A stretch of 64,000 nt of DNA, taken from contig NC_057925.1 of the NCBI RefSeq assembly GCF_018873765.1, forward strand, positions 57,734,970 to 57,798,969, given 5' to 3'. The notes under the pieces are model-generated. The model saw nothing but the letters and a program-made list of their open reading frames with translations, made no database searches and was not told where the DNA came from. Shown piece by piece: positions 48,990-59,214 of this stretch; the first letter of the stretch is position 1; every line of letters begins with the position of its first letter. Made by a program: the position numbers and the translations under genes. This DNA is from Telopea speciosissima (taxonomy: Eukaryota > Streptophyta > Magnoliopsida > Proteales > Proteaceae).

Positions 48990-51330
48990 TTCTTCTTTCG
49001 AATTTATTTTTGGTGGTTCACCCTTTTTCAGACACCGGTGAGAAGAGAAACCCACCCTAACTTGCACTGTCCCATGAAACATGTATGTTTGTCTGGAGGA
49101 GACAGAACCAAGGAGGGTTGTTCATTTACCACAAGCCCAGTTACCCTAAGTACCTAACCCACCATCAAGGAATAAGGATATATATATATAACATGCCAAA
49201 CCTTAATCAAATATTTTAACTGGCCCCATTACCTTCCCTTCAATCCTTGAGCAGTAGTAGTACCTTGTGGTCCTCTTCACTGCTGCACTGAAGCAATGGC
49301 ATTAATGCAGTAAGGATTCAGTTTTCACTTCAAAATTTTGAACCAATTAAGTTGAGCTGTTAACAAGTAGTCAGGAGTAGTGCTGAGAGTACTGTGCTCG
49401 GCTGATCAACCAGTCTATTGTGGTCCACTGTTTACTCCATCACCCAAATTCCACTATCTTTATATGCTAGAAATAGCCCTTCTTATTTTTTCTTTATTTG
49501 ACCTAACGGATAGATGTAGCTAGAGGTTGAGGTTCATGCTCATTTCAGGTAAACTGTAGTTGTTCATTTCATGCTTGGGTTTGGACTTTTGGAGCTAAAG
49601 CAACTAGAGTTTGTGCTCAAAAATCTAGCAAAGGAATGACAATAGTGGCTTAGCCAAGGAATTCCCTAAGCAAGCATCATAAATGGGATCCCATTCACCG
49701 AGGGACTGGAGAGGATAGGAATGGGTATTAGGAGGGTATTTTGGAATATACTAAAACTTTAGGAGGGGTTTGTGAACCCACCACCATCCTCTATGGGTTG
49801 AGGAAAACTTTGTCCAAAAAGTAAAGCTACGAGTTATTTGACATCTTGAGGAGTATTGATAAGAAAATCTCTAATTAAATAGATAGGTTATGCCATTATA
49901 GTTTTTGGGTGGGGAAGAGTTTTCTAAGCAAGCGGCATAAATGGTATCGTACAATGGAGAGCAGCTAGCAAGGTCATTTCATGTGAGGAGGCAAGAATAG
50001 TTAGATACAAGGGTGCCAATGCTAGAATACCCTTCTTCCTATGAAATGATATATCTGCCCTTAATGTGGGAGGAGAGAGATAGACACAAAGAGATGCTAG
50101 CGTATGTACAATACACCGTCGGTACAGAAAATTCAATCACTTAAATGATCACATTATAACCATTTGACATTTGCAATGAGGAAGCTTTCCCCTTGCACAT
50201 GATTACAAATCAGACTGTGGCATCAAATTAAGATCTCTCTCTATCGGTGTGCATATATGTGTTTGTATGTGAGACCCACTTTGGCAGGTCACAAGTTGAA
50301 GCAGTGGAGTTAGCCCCAGTTTTACATAATTGCTGTCCCAATGCAGGAGACTTAGTACACCACACGTGCTAGCTAGTAACTATTCAAAGCCCAAATCAAA
50401 TTATGCAAATGCAGGTCACTTTCTAATAAACTGTAAAAAGGTTTGAGAAAGATAAATGCAACAGAAGTGTCAGCTTTCTACTGGGCCCTTCTCCATTACA
50501 GTAGATCAGAACAATCTTCCAAAATCTATAGGCTTCTTCTATCCACCCAAACCACATAGTTGAATCTAACAAACTCCCTCACAACCCACAAAATGAAACC
50601 AAAAATAAACTTTTATGTATGTCTCGAATTTTTTGAATTGTTTCGAAGAATGACCTGCTTCGATATTTTTTTATGGCGATTCGAATGGAACTTTTTTTTT
50701 GAGATCTGTGATGGTAGCAGAGGGCTTGACCAGACTCGATGGATCAACTCGGATCCGATAGAGGAGTATTTATGTTCTTTACCCGCTTTGTTGTAAAAAG
50801 TGAAGATTTGGGATTTTCGTTTTAGGGTTTTTGGGAGAGAGAAGCAACGCCGTTTTGGGTGTTCTTAAGAGATCTCAATTATAATTTTTTCTCCAATTTA
50901 CATAGTGAAATAGCTTCGTCTTCGCCCCTAGACATAGCATTCCATATTGGTGTGTGAACCATGTTAAATCTCTATATCGCTTTGCTCTGTTTTGTTTTTT
51001 GTTCGTGTTTTTGGTTGGTGTTTGTTCTAACATAAACCCCCAAAAAACACCAATATCTCTTCCAACTTTTTCTCTTTCACCCCACCTTCCCTTCCATGTC
51101 CCTAACTCCAAAGTGTTAGACATGCATGCAACTTGAGAGACATTGTCCACAAGAGAGAGAGAGAGAGAGAGAGAGAGTTTGGATTTTAGTATCAATTTGG
51201 TAATGGAGAAGGAACTAAAAATATAACTTGAACAGTATTCACTTTTTTTTTTTTTAAATCAATTTGGTAATGGAGAAGAAATGAAAAAGATAACTTGAAC
51301 AGTATTCAAATAAATGAGTTGGATTTGGAA
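48990..51330. other. Intergenic, with a dispersed repeat and a GA microsatellite
   Basis: 49689-49817 is the inverted relative of 34609-34757. A (GA)n tract lies at 51150-51176. 51187-51225 is nearly repeated at 51260-51310. No gene is recognised. Confidence 0.45.
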
Positions 51331-52674
51331 TTATAAAGGATGCCCACTTGTAGCAGAGTCTAATTGGTCTACTTCCCAGTTTTTTCTGGGTACAACCTTG
51401 TCATGAAGTGGTGTATACTCCTGCAAATAGCAATCAAAAACAGCAACAAATCATTCTCTGCCACTTCCTGCAAATTTTCTTCTTTACAGAATTCAATAAT
51501 TTAACAACCAACTCTATGAAATAATGATATTTACTGCAGAAAGATGAGAAAGAATGTTCTTCTTACTTCCATTTTCTTGATCAGCTCTTCTGCTGTATCT
51601 GCTGAGACTACAATATGTCTTGCTGAGTCTTCTATGAAACCTTCCTCCACTCCTTTGTCAAAAAGTGCAAGTAAGTTGTTATAGTATCCATCAACATTCA
51701 ACAAGCCCACCTGTCTCAAATTTCAAAAGGAGGAAAAGAGAATGAGAACCCAGTTGCAAAATTCAGTATAAGAAACATCAGAGGAAATTAACTTGGATTA
51801 AGGGCACCCCATCTTACTGGTTTCTCATGAATTCCCAGTTGAGACCATGTTATCATCTCCAACAGTTCTTCCATGGTACCATAACCACCTAAACAGATTT
51901 GAGATTTTTGGGAATTTAGATAAGAGATAAAAGCCTGCAACACTATACATGTAAGATTGTGGAAGAGGGTGAATTATTGAGTTTGAGCAAACCAGGAAGA
52001 GCAATGAAAGCATCAGCATGTTTAGCCATTTCTGACTTCCTTTCATGCATGTCAGCAACTGCTTTCACTTCTCCAATGGTTACTCCTGATATCTACATAT
52101 ATGTTTTGAATTTCATCAGTTCATACAGAAGAATCAGAGTTAATAAATTAAGGAAAGCATACAAAAATGAAGATAAAGCATTACCTCATGAGGCATAAGG
52201 GCTCTAGGAATAATTCTGCAACAAGAAAACAAAAAAATTATCAAAAACAACTAATTCTTTTTATAGAAACCTTAAATTCTCTACTAAAATGAATATGGAA
52301 CCAAAACATGAAAAAGTAAGCTACCAATGTGAGAGTAATACCCAAGAACATGACAACCACCATTAAAAACAGCCTGAGAAATTAAACCCATAAGACCCAC
52401 ACTTCCTCCACCATAAATCAAATTAATCTTCCTTTGAACCTGAAAAGAGAAACAGGATCAGTTTAAAGATAAATTAGAAGTGGAACTGAAAGTTTGATTC
52501 ATCATTTTCAAATTCTATATAGTTAAAGTTTGTTATTACCAGTTGTTTGCCAAGTTCAAGAGTTGCATCACTGAAGGTAGACTTATATCCAGCTCTACTC
52601 CCACAGAAGACACAAATCCTCTTGAATTTGCATATTTTCTCACTTACTACAGATGTCTCTTCAGCTCCCTCCAT
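51331..52674 (-). CDS. LOG8: Cytokinin riboside 5'-monophosphate phosphoribohydrolase (LOG8 type), 7 exons
   Basis: The enzyme releases free cytokinin bases from their riboside 5'-monophosphates in one step, in cytosol and nucleus. The predicted protein has 222 residues. Exons, 5' to 3': 52674-52540, 52439-52342, 52215-52185, 52092-51993, 51888-51818, 51710-51567, 51420-51331. All junctions are GT-AG and frames join cleanly. Family landmarks are KRICVFCGS near residue 18, [10 protein letters not shown], the [11 protein letters not shown] segment and the nucleotide-binding PGGYGTMEE (121-129). [16 protein letters not shown] and [17 protein letters not shown] follow the Arabidopsis LOG8 pattern more than LOG1-LOG7. 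The tail ([17 protein letters not shown], then a short variable end) is normal. For exon 4 the acceptor at TGTAG before ATATCAGG was chosen because it restores the conserved GEISG-like spacing. Confidence 0.95.
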
Positions 52675-52783
52675 CCTTCCTGGAAGTCTAGAAAGCACAT
52701 AACAGAAAGGAAGTGATCACCATAAAGAAGAGAAAAAGTTAAAAGAGAAAATATAAAAAGGATCAAGGATAATGTGGTATAAC

Positions 52784-53219
52784 TAGGGATGTAAACGGAT
52801 CGGATTCGGATCGGATACGGATCGGATGTGATCGGAGCCGGATATTCCCTGGCCGAATACGGATACCTCTAAACGGATTCGGATGCGGATCGGATTCGGA
52901 TTTTTGACCATCCGTTTACATATCTGCCTTGTGTAACCCGGACCTTCCTCCCCCTAGCAGATACAATTCTCTCTCAATCCATATCTCTTAGATCATGATT
53001 CTCTTTTCATCATATTCTAGAACTTGTTTAATCTTAAAAAACCCTAAAAATCATTATTTACTTAATTTTTTATTATTAAGTATTCGGATTTTTTTTCGGA
53101 CGGATTTTAATCGGAGTATTCGGATTATTTTCCGGATATCTCTAAACGAATACGGATGCCCCTAAACGAATACGGATGCGAATTCGGATTCGGATTTCGG
53201 TTATCCATTTACATCCCTA
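52784..53219. mobile_element. hAT-type MITE in the LOG8 leader/proximal promoter (436 bp)
   Basis: The ends TAGGGATGTAAACGG and ATTTACATCCCTA are inverted and flanked by the perfect 8-bp duplication GGTATAAC (52776-52783 and 53220-53227). The interior is full of CGGAT/ATTCGGAT repeats (CGGATTCGGATCGGATACGG). It lies 110 bp upstream of the LOG8 start codon and downstream of both candidate TATA boxes. Confidence 0.92.
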
Positions 53220-53300
53220 GGTATAACCCGACATCCTTGCCTTTGAATGGCTCCCCTTTATCACAAACAGCTTTTGTCTGCTTAAACAACCAGTACTTGG

Positions 53301-53469
53301 TGTTGGAGAAGACCCCAACAAGAAACCATATCCATCTCCTCTTTTATAATTTATGCCCTCAGTAACCCACCAAATGGGCCTCCTTTTCTTCCCAATCTCC
53401 CTGTGTTGGAGAAGAGCCAAACAAGAACCACTTCCATTTCCCCTTTTATAATCTTAACCCACCCACCAA

Positions 53470-53508
<39 letters not shown>
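53301..53508 (-). promoter_or_regulatory. Duplicated LOG8 promoter region with two TATA boxes
   Basis: About 75-80 bp at 53301-53384 is repeated at 53404-53472 (both TGTTGGAGAAGA, then CTTTTATAAT, then CACCAAATG). On the minus strand each copy carries TTATAAAAG (53341-53349 and 53443-53451). Directly upstream (53473-53508) is a (CT)n/(GA)n tract. Starts near 53312 and 53414 are inferred from TATA spacing. Confidence 0.55.
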
Positions 53509-55198
53509 ATATTTCTTTAAGGTTTGCAATCTTGAATTTCAGAGGAGACCCACAACTAATTACCTATTGTCCACCATTTGTGTCTAATTCAATCAATGCT
53601 TTGCATTTATAACTTTCTTGTATGAGTCCCTTCTTTCTTTTCACCACTTTACTAGTATAATTCATCCCACCCTAACATAAACAAATGAATAAACACATAA
53701 GTATTGCTCTGTGTGTGTGTGTGTGAGGGGGCTGTATATGTAATCATCTGAACCAATGAATGGTCGAGCCTCCGAAAAATATCGCGATTCATTGAAATCA
53801 TAGCCCTTCAATTTTGAAAGTCTTTCTTATGATCTATATCAAGATTTTTAAGGTTTTCACAGCTCTTTAAGGGTCTGAGGATCCAGATTGATGACAAGAG
53901 TATCTACCAACACATTGACCTACTAAATCATGAATCCAGACCATTAATTCTAGCTAGCCATCCCTTGCATATAGCCAAGCTAACAGCAATGGTGTCCATA
54001 AGATCTCTAAACCATGCTTCCCCATTTCTTGTGTAAGGATCTTATAAATTCTATTAGCTAAGGACAGAAATAGGCTGGATCACAGAGAAAAAAAAAAATG
54101 CAAAAGCTGCAACCAAGAAACTAGGATTAGCCAAGGTTAGAGTGTTATTGGTGAAGCCTAATCTCAGTCCAAAAAGTGTTGTGGTAATTCTTGGTAATTC
54201 TTCGGTAAGCTGTTTCGCCTTCGAAACGCATCAGAATGGTCAAAAAGTGCATATATCGGCGCCATAGGCGCATCGCCTAAAAAGCTCAACGAGAGCTTCG
54301 TTTTGATATGTATTTTAACCTATTTCGGTTCAGGTCCAAACCGGGTGATTTTCAAGGGAGGGCATTTATGTACTTTCTGGGGTTTCTTATATAATGTTGT
54401 TATCTCTTTCCTGAGAGATGGGTGAGAGGGTTTTGTATTTTACTTCACAGATTAATGAATTCGTACTATCACTCGCCTTGGATGTAGCCTTCCTTCTTGG
54501 GGGTGGACCACATAAATCTTATCTTGTGCGTGAATATTTTTCTTTCACTTTGCATTTTCTTCTCCAAATCTCCATTCAAGGCATTGTTTTCTTAACCGAA
54601 AGGAGGTCCAAAAAATCAGATGGAAAAATATTCAGGGAAAGAATCAAAAGTTAGAAATCACTTAATGAAACATAATCATCAAATGTGAACAAGGGTGAGA
54701 AGGTGAGGCACTGTAATTGAGTTATGGGTCAGATTCATGATCATTGTCCTTTCATGCTCTAAAACAAAAGAGTACTAAAAAGTTTCATTATTTTTTTAAA
54801 AGAATGTAATTTTCATTTGGAAAGAAAAGTAGATCACGGGTTCTATTTAATAGATCAAGTTGCTTCAATTTAATGACTATTTATGATGAGTACATGTCTT
54901 ATATAAACCTGGAATCCTACCTCAAACTGTGTGACAAAGTAGGCATGGTTTTAGAAGGAAACTAGAAGAGTAGGTTAAGATTTGACATTGTTACCTTTTC
55001 TATCAATATGACCCATATCTATTAGTTAAAGCACTTCTTTTATAGGATCAATTTTTAGATTCTTATGTTTGTCGGTTCCCTTACTTGCATGAGTCTTTCA
55101 ACCCTCCTAAATTTTTTTTTGGTAGACTTTCAGCCCTCTAATAAGTTTATCATAAAAGATAGATATCTTTTTTCCTTAAAAATTTATGAGAAAGTGTT
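53509..55198. other. Intergenic, no gene seen
   Basis: Contains a TG microsatellite near 53711-53725 and short frames without domains. Confidence 0.4.
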
Positions 55199-55323
55199 CT
55201 CTGTCTAAGAGTGTGACTCCTACGTCAACACGAGAACCAATCAACACTCCCTTTGTTCAATCTATGAGGAGTAGGGTGGTCATATTATAGGGAGAAGGAG
55301 AGAGACAGACACAAGGGTACAAG

Positions 55324-55946
55324 TAGGGGTGCAAGTTTGGCCCTGTCGGCCTGAACCTGCCCTGGTCCGCCTTGAGCCTGAACAGGGCCTAGGTTGAGAT
55401 ATCTGGCCCTGAGGGCGGGTCAGGGGTGGAAATTTTTGGCCCTGAGTCAGCCCAACCTTGTCAGGCCAGGTTTGAGGCCTCTGGTTGAGCCCAGTCCAGC
55501 CCGACCTTGTTTTAAGTTATACTATAAAATATGGGAAGCAGCTTTCGGTACAAGAGTGTGGCCTACGCCAGCACTCCCATGTGTCTATCTCTCTCCTCCT
55601 TAAAACAAGGGGGCAGAGGTGCCTTTTCACATGGAGAGGAGAGAGATAGACTCATGGGAGTGCTGGTGTAGGCCACATTCCCGGACATAGATATTTTTCT
55701 CATAAAATATATATTGATATACTATATATTATAAACTTTAAATGTCACGCATATAACAAAGATAATAAGTGATAAAATTGATAGTTTCTCCCCGACCCAG
55801 CCCAACTCAGTCTAATCCATGCATCTCTCCCTTCTCCCATTCCATGATCAAGGTCGGACTGGGCTTGGGCTCAGATAAGGGGACTCAAGGTTGGACTGGA
55901 GTTTTAAAAAACCCGGCCTGACCCAACCCGGCCTGTTCCAACCCTA
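55324..55946. mobile_element. hAT-type MITE with a nested insertion (623 bp)
   Basis: The ends TAGGGGTGCAAG and CCAACCCTA are flanked by GGTACAAG (55316-55323) and GGTACAGG (55947-55954), an 8-bp duplication with one mismatch. The interior has many GGCCTG/CAGGCC and GCCCAACC motifs. A fragment at 34817-34990 (TAGGGGTGCAAGTTTTAGGC) belongs to the same family. Confidence 0.78.
55540..55690. repeat. Foldback element nested in the hAT MITE
   Basis: GAGTGTGGCCTACGCCAGCAC pairs with the inverse of GTGCTGGTGTAGGCCACATTC. It is the same family as 34124-34262. Confidence 0.7.
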
Positions 55947-56715
55947 GGTACAGGCACGGGAGCCACGCCCCCGAACAAGAAACTTTCTTCCAACTCCCCT
56001 TCCTTTCCTCCTATCTCTCGAGTAGTTGTAGTCAAAATCCCATGTAGTACAATAATGAAGGAGAAAAAACTTCCACTTGGATTCTTTGAATGTGAAATGT
56101 GCCACAAAATTAAGCTTATCTGACAAAGCAGTAAAGAGTAATGGCATGCACAATGACACCAAATTATGAGATCTACATATTCCATATGTCTATATTAAAC
56201 ATGTCATTTGAAGCTGACTCACAATAGGTGGAATATTCTGTTGCATGATTTGATTTATAATGTGATTTATTTATAAACATGATTTAACTTGATCTCTTGA
56301 ATTGTTCACAAAAGAGAATTTCAGTTTGGTTTTGTGTGGCAGATCCTAAGCCAATATAAAGGAGGAGGTTGGATGCATTAGGTAATCATGCGACACTTTA
56401 GCTAAATTTTTTAACATTAATTCTAAAAATCATGATTTTTTTTAAAAATTTTTGATGTAAAATAAACATTAAGGGTGGATAAGAGCAAATTGCATATATG
56501 TACTTCCAAGTAAATGACATTTTCATATATATATTTTTTTCAAAATTAGCTCAACTGTTGATTTAAGGGTATGTTTGGAATGTAAAAAATGAATAGGAAA
56601 AGAAAAACATAATAAGACAAATATAATGATAAGTTTATATGTCTTTTTAATTTCTACGTGAGGAAGGACATGTAGAAGTTAGGTCTTGTTCCAAGTACGA
56701 CCTCAGATAGAGCCT

Positions 56716-57051
56716 GTTTTTTTTGTCATAAACGAGATTTTTATTAAAAGAAATCGACAATAGAGAACTTTGGTCTGTTGGAAGATTTACAAGGATAGGA
56801 GGTGGGTTAGACCACCAAAAGCGAGACAAATCAAACCTAGAAGCCCTCATAGCCAGGAAATGAGTCCCTTTAACACAGTCTCGAAAGATAAATTATTACA
56901 AAGAACTAAAATATCATCAACTACTAACTGCGATGCCCAATCCAATGTGGATGACGACCTCTGAAGCGCAAGGACAACAGGGAGGCAATCTGAACAAATC
57001 CACAACTAAGGGAGCTAAAGACTGCTAGCAAAAGTAACTGCATCACGAATG
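56716..57051 (-). mobile_element. 5'-truncated LINE, RNase H-like fragment
   Basis: On the minus strand broken frames read IRDAVTFASSL, SDCLPVVLALQRSSSTLDWA, SQLVVDDILVLCNNLSFE and RASRFDLSRFWWSNPPPIL, the pattern of the RNase H-like domain near the 3' end of plant LINE ORF2. Stops and a frame change are present. It ends in an A tract (T tract on plus near 56717-56724). The perfect 10-bp duplication GATAGAGCCT flanks it (56706-56715 and 57052-57061). This is a typical 5'-truncated, target-primed insertion. Confidence 0.85.
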
Positions 57052-57061
57052 GATAGAGCCT

Positions 57062-57817
57062 ATTGGAGGCCAATGATCCATGTAGCAGAACCCATTTAGT
57101 TGTGTTTCTCATGACCTACTGGATTTTGTCTCTTTTCTTTTACTTTTATTTTTCACCTTTCATTTATTTTTTTTCATCGTTCATTTTCCATTTTACATAT
57201 AGCATGTCTCATTGCACTTCTCATCCCTATTCTCCCCTCTTCATTACCTTTTTTATTTAGATGTCACTTGTACCTACCTTATTTTGTTTGAATTTGTGTA
57301 GTCAACCCCATTAAGTTGGGATAAAGTTGAGTTTGTTGTTGTAACATAGCCTGAGAGAAGGGTTGGACTATATGAATCTCCTATTTAGACTTCATATCCA
57401 AATCCAATCCAAGTGAGGGCTTAACTACCTAATCTCAATTTGCACACTGAAGGGTGAAATGCCATTTGAGGAAATGATGCTTTATCCGATCGTCGATGTG
57501 ACATTCAAAGCAATAAAATTGTTTAAAATTACCATTCGTGTAAATCGGGTTTATGCTTTTGTATTTGGGAAAAAATTTTCACGCATGATAAAGGGTTCAC
57601 TACAAATCTAAGGTCATTATTACTCTCCCTATTTGTTAAAGTCCAAAGAACCCTTCATTGTTCCCAAACACCCGTCGAAATACAATTCCTCCTTCACCAT
57701 GGCTGAATAAAAACTTGATCCTTCGTATTTAATCATCAGCTGTCACTACTTGGAATTGGAAATGCACCACTTTGTTCCACAAGTTCAGGAAATTTAAGCA
57801 ATCCAGATCGTCTATGG
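57062..57817. other. Intergenic, no gene seen
   Basis: AT-rich. 57570-57720 distantly resembles the 34609-34757 repeat family (GGGTTC...CAAACACCC...CCTTCACCATGG). Confidence 0.4.
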
Positions 57818-57972
57818 CCTGCCTGACTGTAGCGGCCATAGCAGCGCACACACAAGGCACGGTGCAATGACCACCTTACCCCTACCCGAACACCTTGCCC
57901 GAGCAAGGGTAAGGCGGTCATTGTGCCATGCCTTGTATGTGCACTGCTATGGCCACTACGGGCAGAGCGCCG
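57818..57972. repeat. Long foldback element, near-perfect hairpin
   Basis: The arms 57819-57890 and 57903-57970 pair almost throughout. Left GGCCATAGCAGCGCACACAC, then AAGGCACGGTGCAATGACC, matches the inverse of the right arm; the unpaired centre is only about 12 bp. No coding capacity. Confidence 0.75.
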
Positions 57973-58380
57973 TAGAGGATCACAATCCAAATTTTAGGGC
58001 CTTTAGGACAATTTTCTGGTTCCAACTAACTTTAAGCGAGCAGATCTCTCAATGTGTTACTAGGAGTGTCCTTGTTTCCTTTCACTAGCCAGGTTTAAGT
58101 GGCCAACCCCATGGTGGCATGATTCATGTGAAGGAGTCATCAGGGTTTGTGTGGTGGATAAGTTTTCAATTTTTATTATGCTTAAGATGTTGAATTATTG
58201 AAAGATTTAAATGTATATTCTTAAGATCATCTGATCAATGATCAGATCATCAAATCATCTCCTCTCATTCTGAAACTTTAGGGTTAGGGTTACCTTGTAA
58301 GACATATTTGAGATATATTTTTTTGGGGGTACAACAGCAATTCACCCTCCATCCGATTTCTCATTAAAGCCAGGATCCGG

Positions 58381-58495
58381 CTCATGACCATCCAATGGCT
58401 GGGCTGACTGGACGCGGCCAGGATGTGTGTCTGCATGCATCCCAGTGCGAACACAGTCGGCCCAGCCATTGGATGCTTCATTGGGCACTCATGAG
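58381..58495. repeat. Foldback element
   Basis: CATCCAATGGCTGGGCTGACTG pairs with the inverse of CAGTCGGCCCAGCCATTGGATG. The outer CTCATGA / TCATGAG also pair. The CATGCAT-containing centre is looped out. Confidence 0.65.
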
Positions 58496-58640
58496 ACTAA
58501 AGGATATATATCTAGGCCAGTCACCCACTTTTGCCCCCCTCCACACAAACCCAACCTCTCTATCTCTCCACACAAACAGTATGAAAAGGAATTGCTTGTG
58601 TAAAAATGCATGATAAGAATTATTCATTACTAAATGAGCG

Positions 58641-58784
58641 CGGATCATGTCCTTGTACAAGTATCATCCAAGGCCCTCCAAGGTCAGTCACATAGAATCC
58701 ATTATGGGACCCACAAGAGGAGTGGATTTCATGTGAGTGGCTTTAAAGGGCCTTGAACGGTACTTGTGCAAAGACATGATCCGG
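58641..58784. repeat. Foldback element with possible target duplication
   Basis: GGATCATGTCCTTGTACAAG, then AAGGCCCT, pairs with the inverse of AGGGCCTTGAACGGTACTTG and CAAAGACATGATCC. CTAAATGAGCGC before it and CTGAATGAGCAC just after may be a diverged 12-bp duplication. Confidence 0.65.
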
Positions 58785-59214
58785 TTTCTGAATGAGCACG
58801 TTCTTGTAGGTATATGTTTATAAACATATAGAGACATGCACAAAACACAACCAAACAACATCTACACATACCCACATGCATAGTAGTTTGGGACTAACTT
58901 ATGGCAAGAGAATACATGCATGCACACACTAAAGAAGACATGTATGCATGCACGTGTATAGTGACTATTCATTGGCGGAAACTACACTTTGACATCGTAA
59001 CAATCCTTCTCATTATATTTCATTAGTGATGCTTGTTATGATCTTTCTAGAACATGAGATATGATGGTTTATGGGTCTCGGTAGATTGGTATTTATCCGT
59101 AGGGAGATGTATAGGTACACCGCCTGCATGTAGTAAGGATGGGGTCATTTCAAAAGGAAAAAAGAGAGATAGACACAGTAGGATGCGCATGCATTTCCTT
59201 ATCCATATTATTAA

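Larger units (their letters stand above)
55199..55975. repeat. Outer foldback element split by a hAT MITE
   Basis: The left part (GTTCTCTGTCTAAGAGTGTG, then ACTCCTACG, to 55323) and right part (GGTACAGGCACGGGAGCCAC, from 55947) look like the two ends of one GTTCTCT-like foldback interrupted by the element at 55324-55946. Arms are imperfect. Confidence 0.45.

Noticed and set aside
48637-49060. Overlapping open frames of 116-136 codons on both strands
   Set aside because: They arise from the GC-rich inverted repeat at 48846-48976; there is no domain, and the coding look is symmetrical on both strands.
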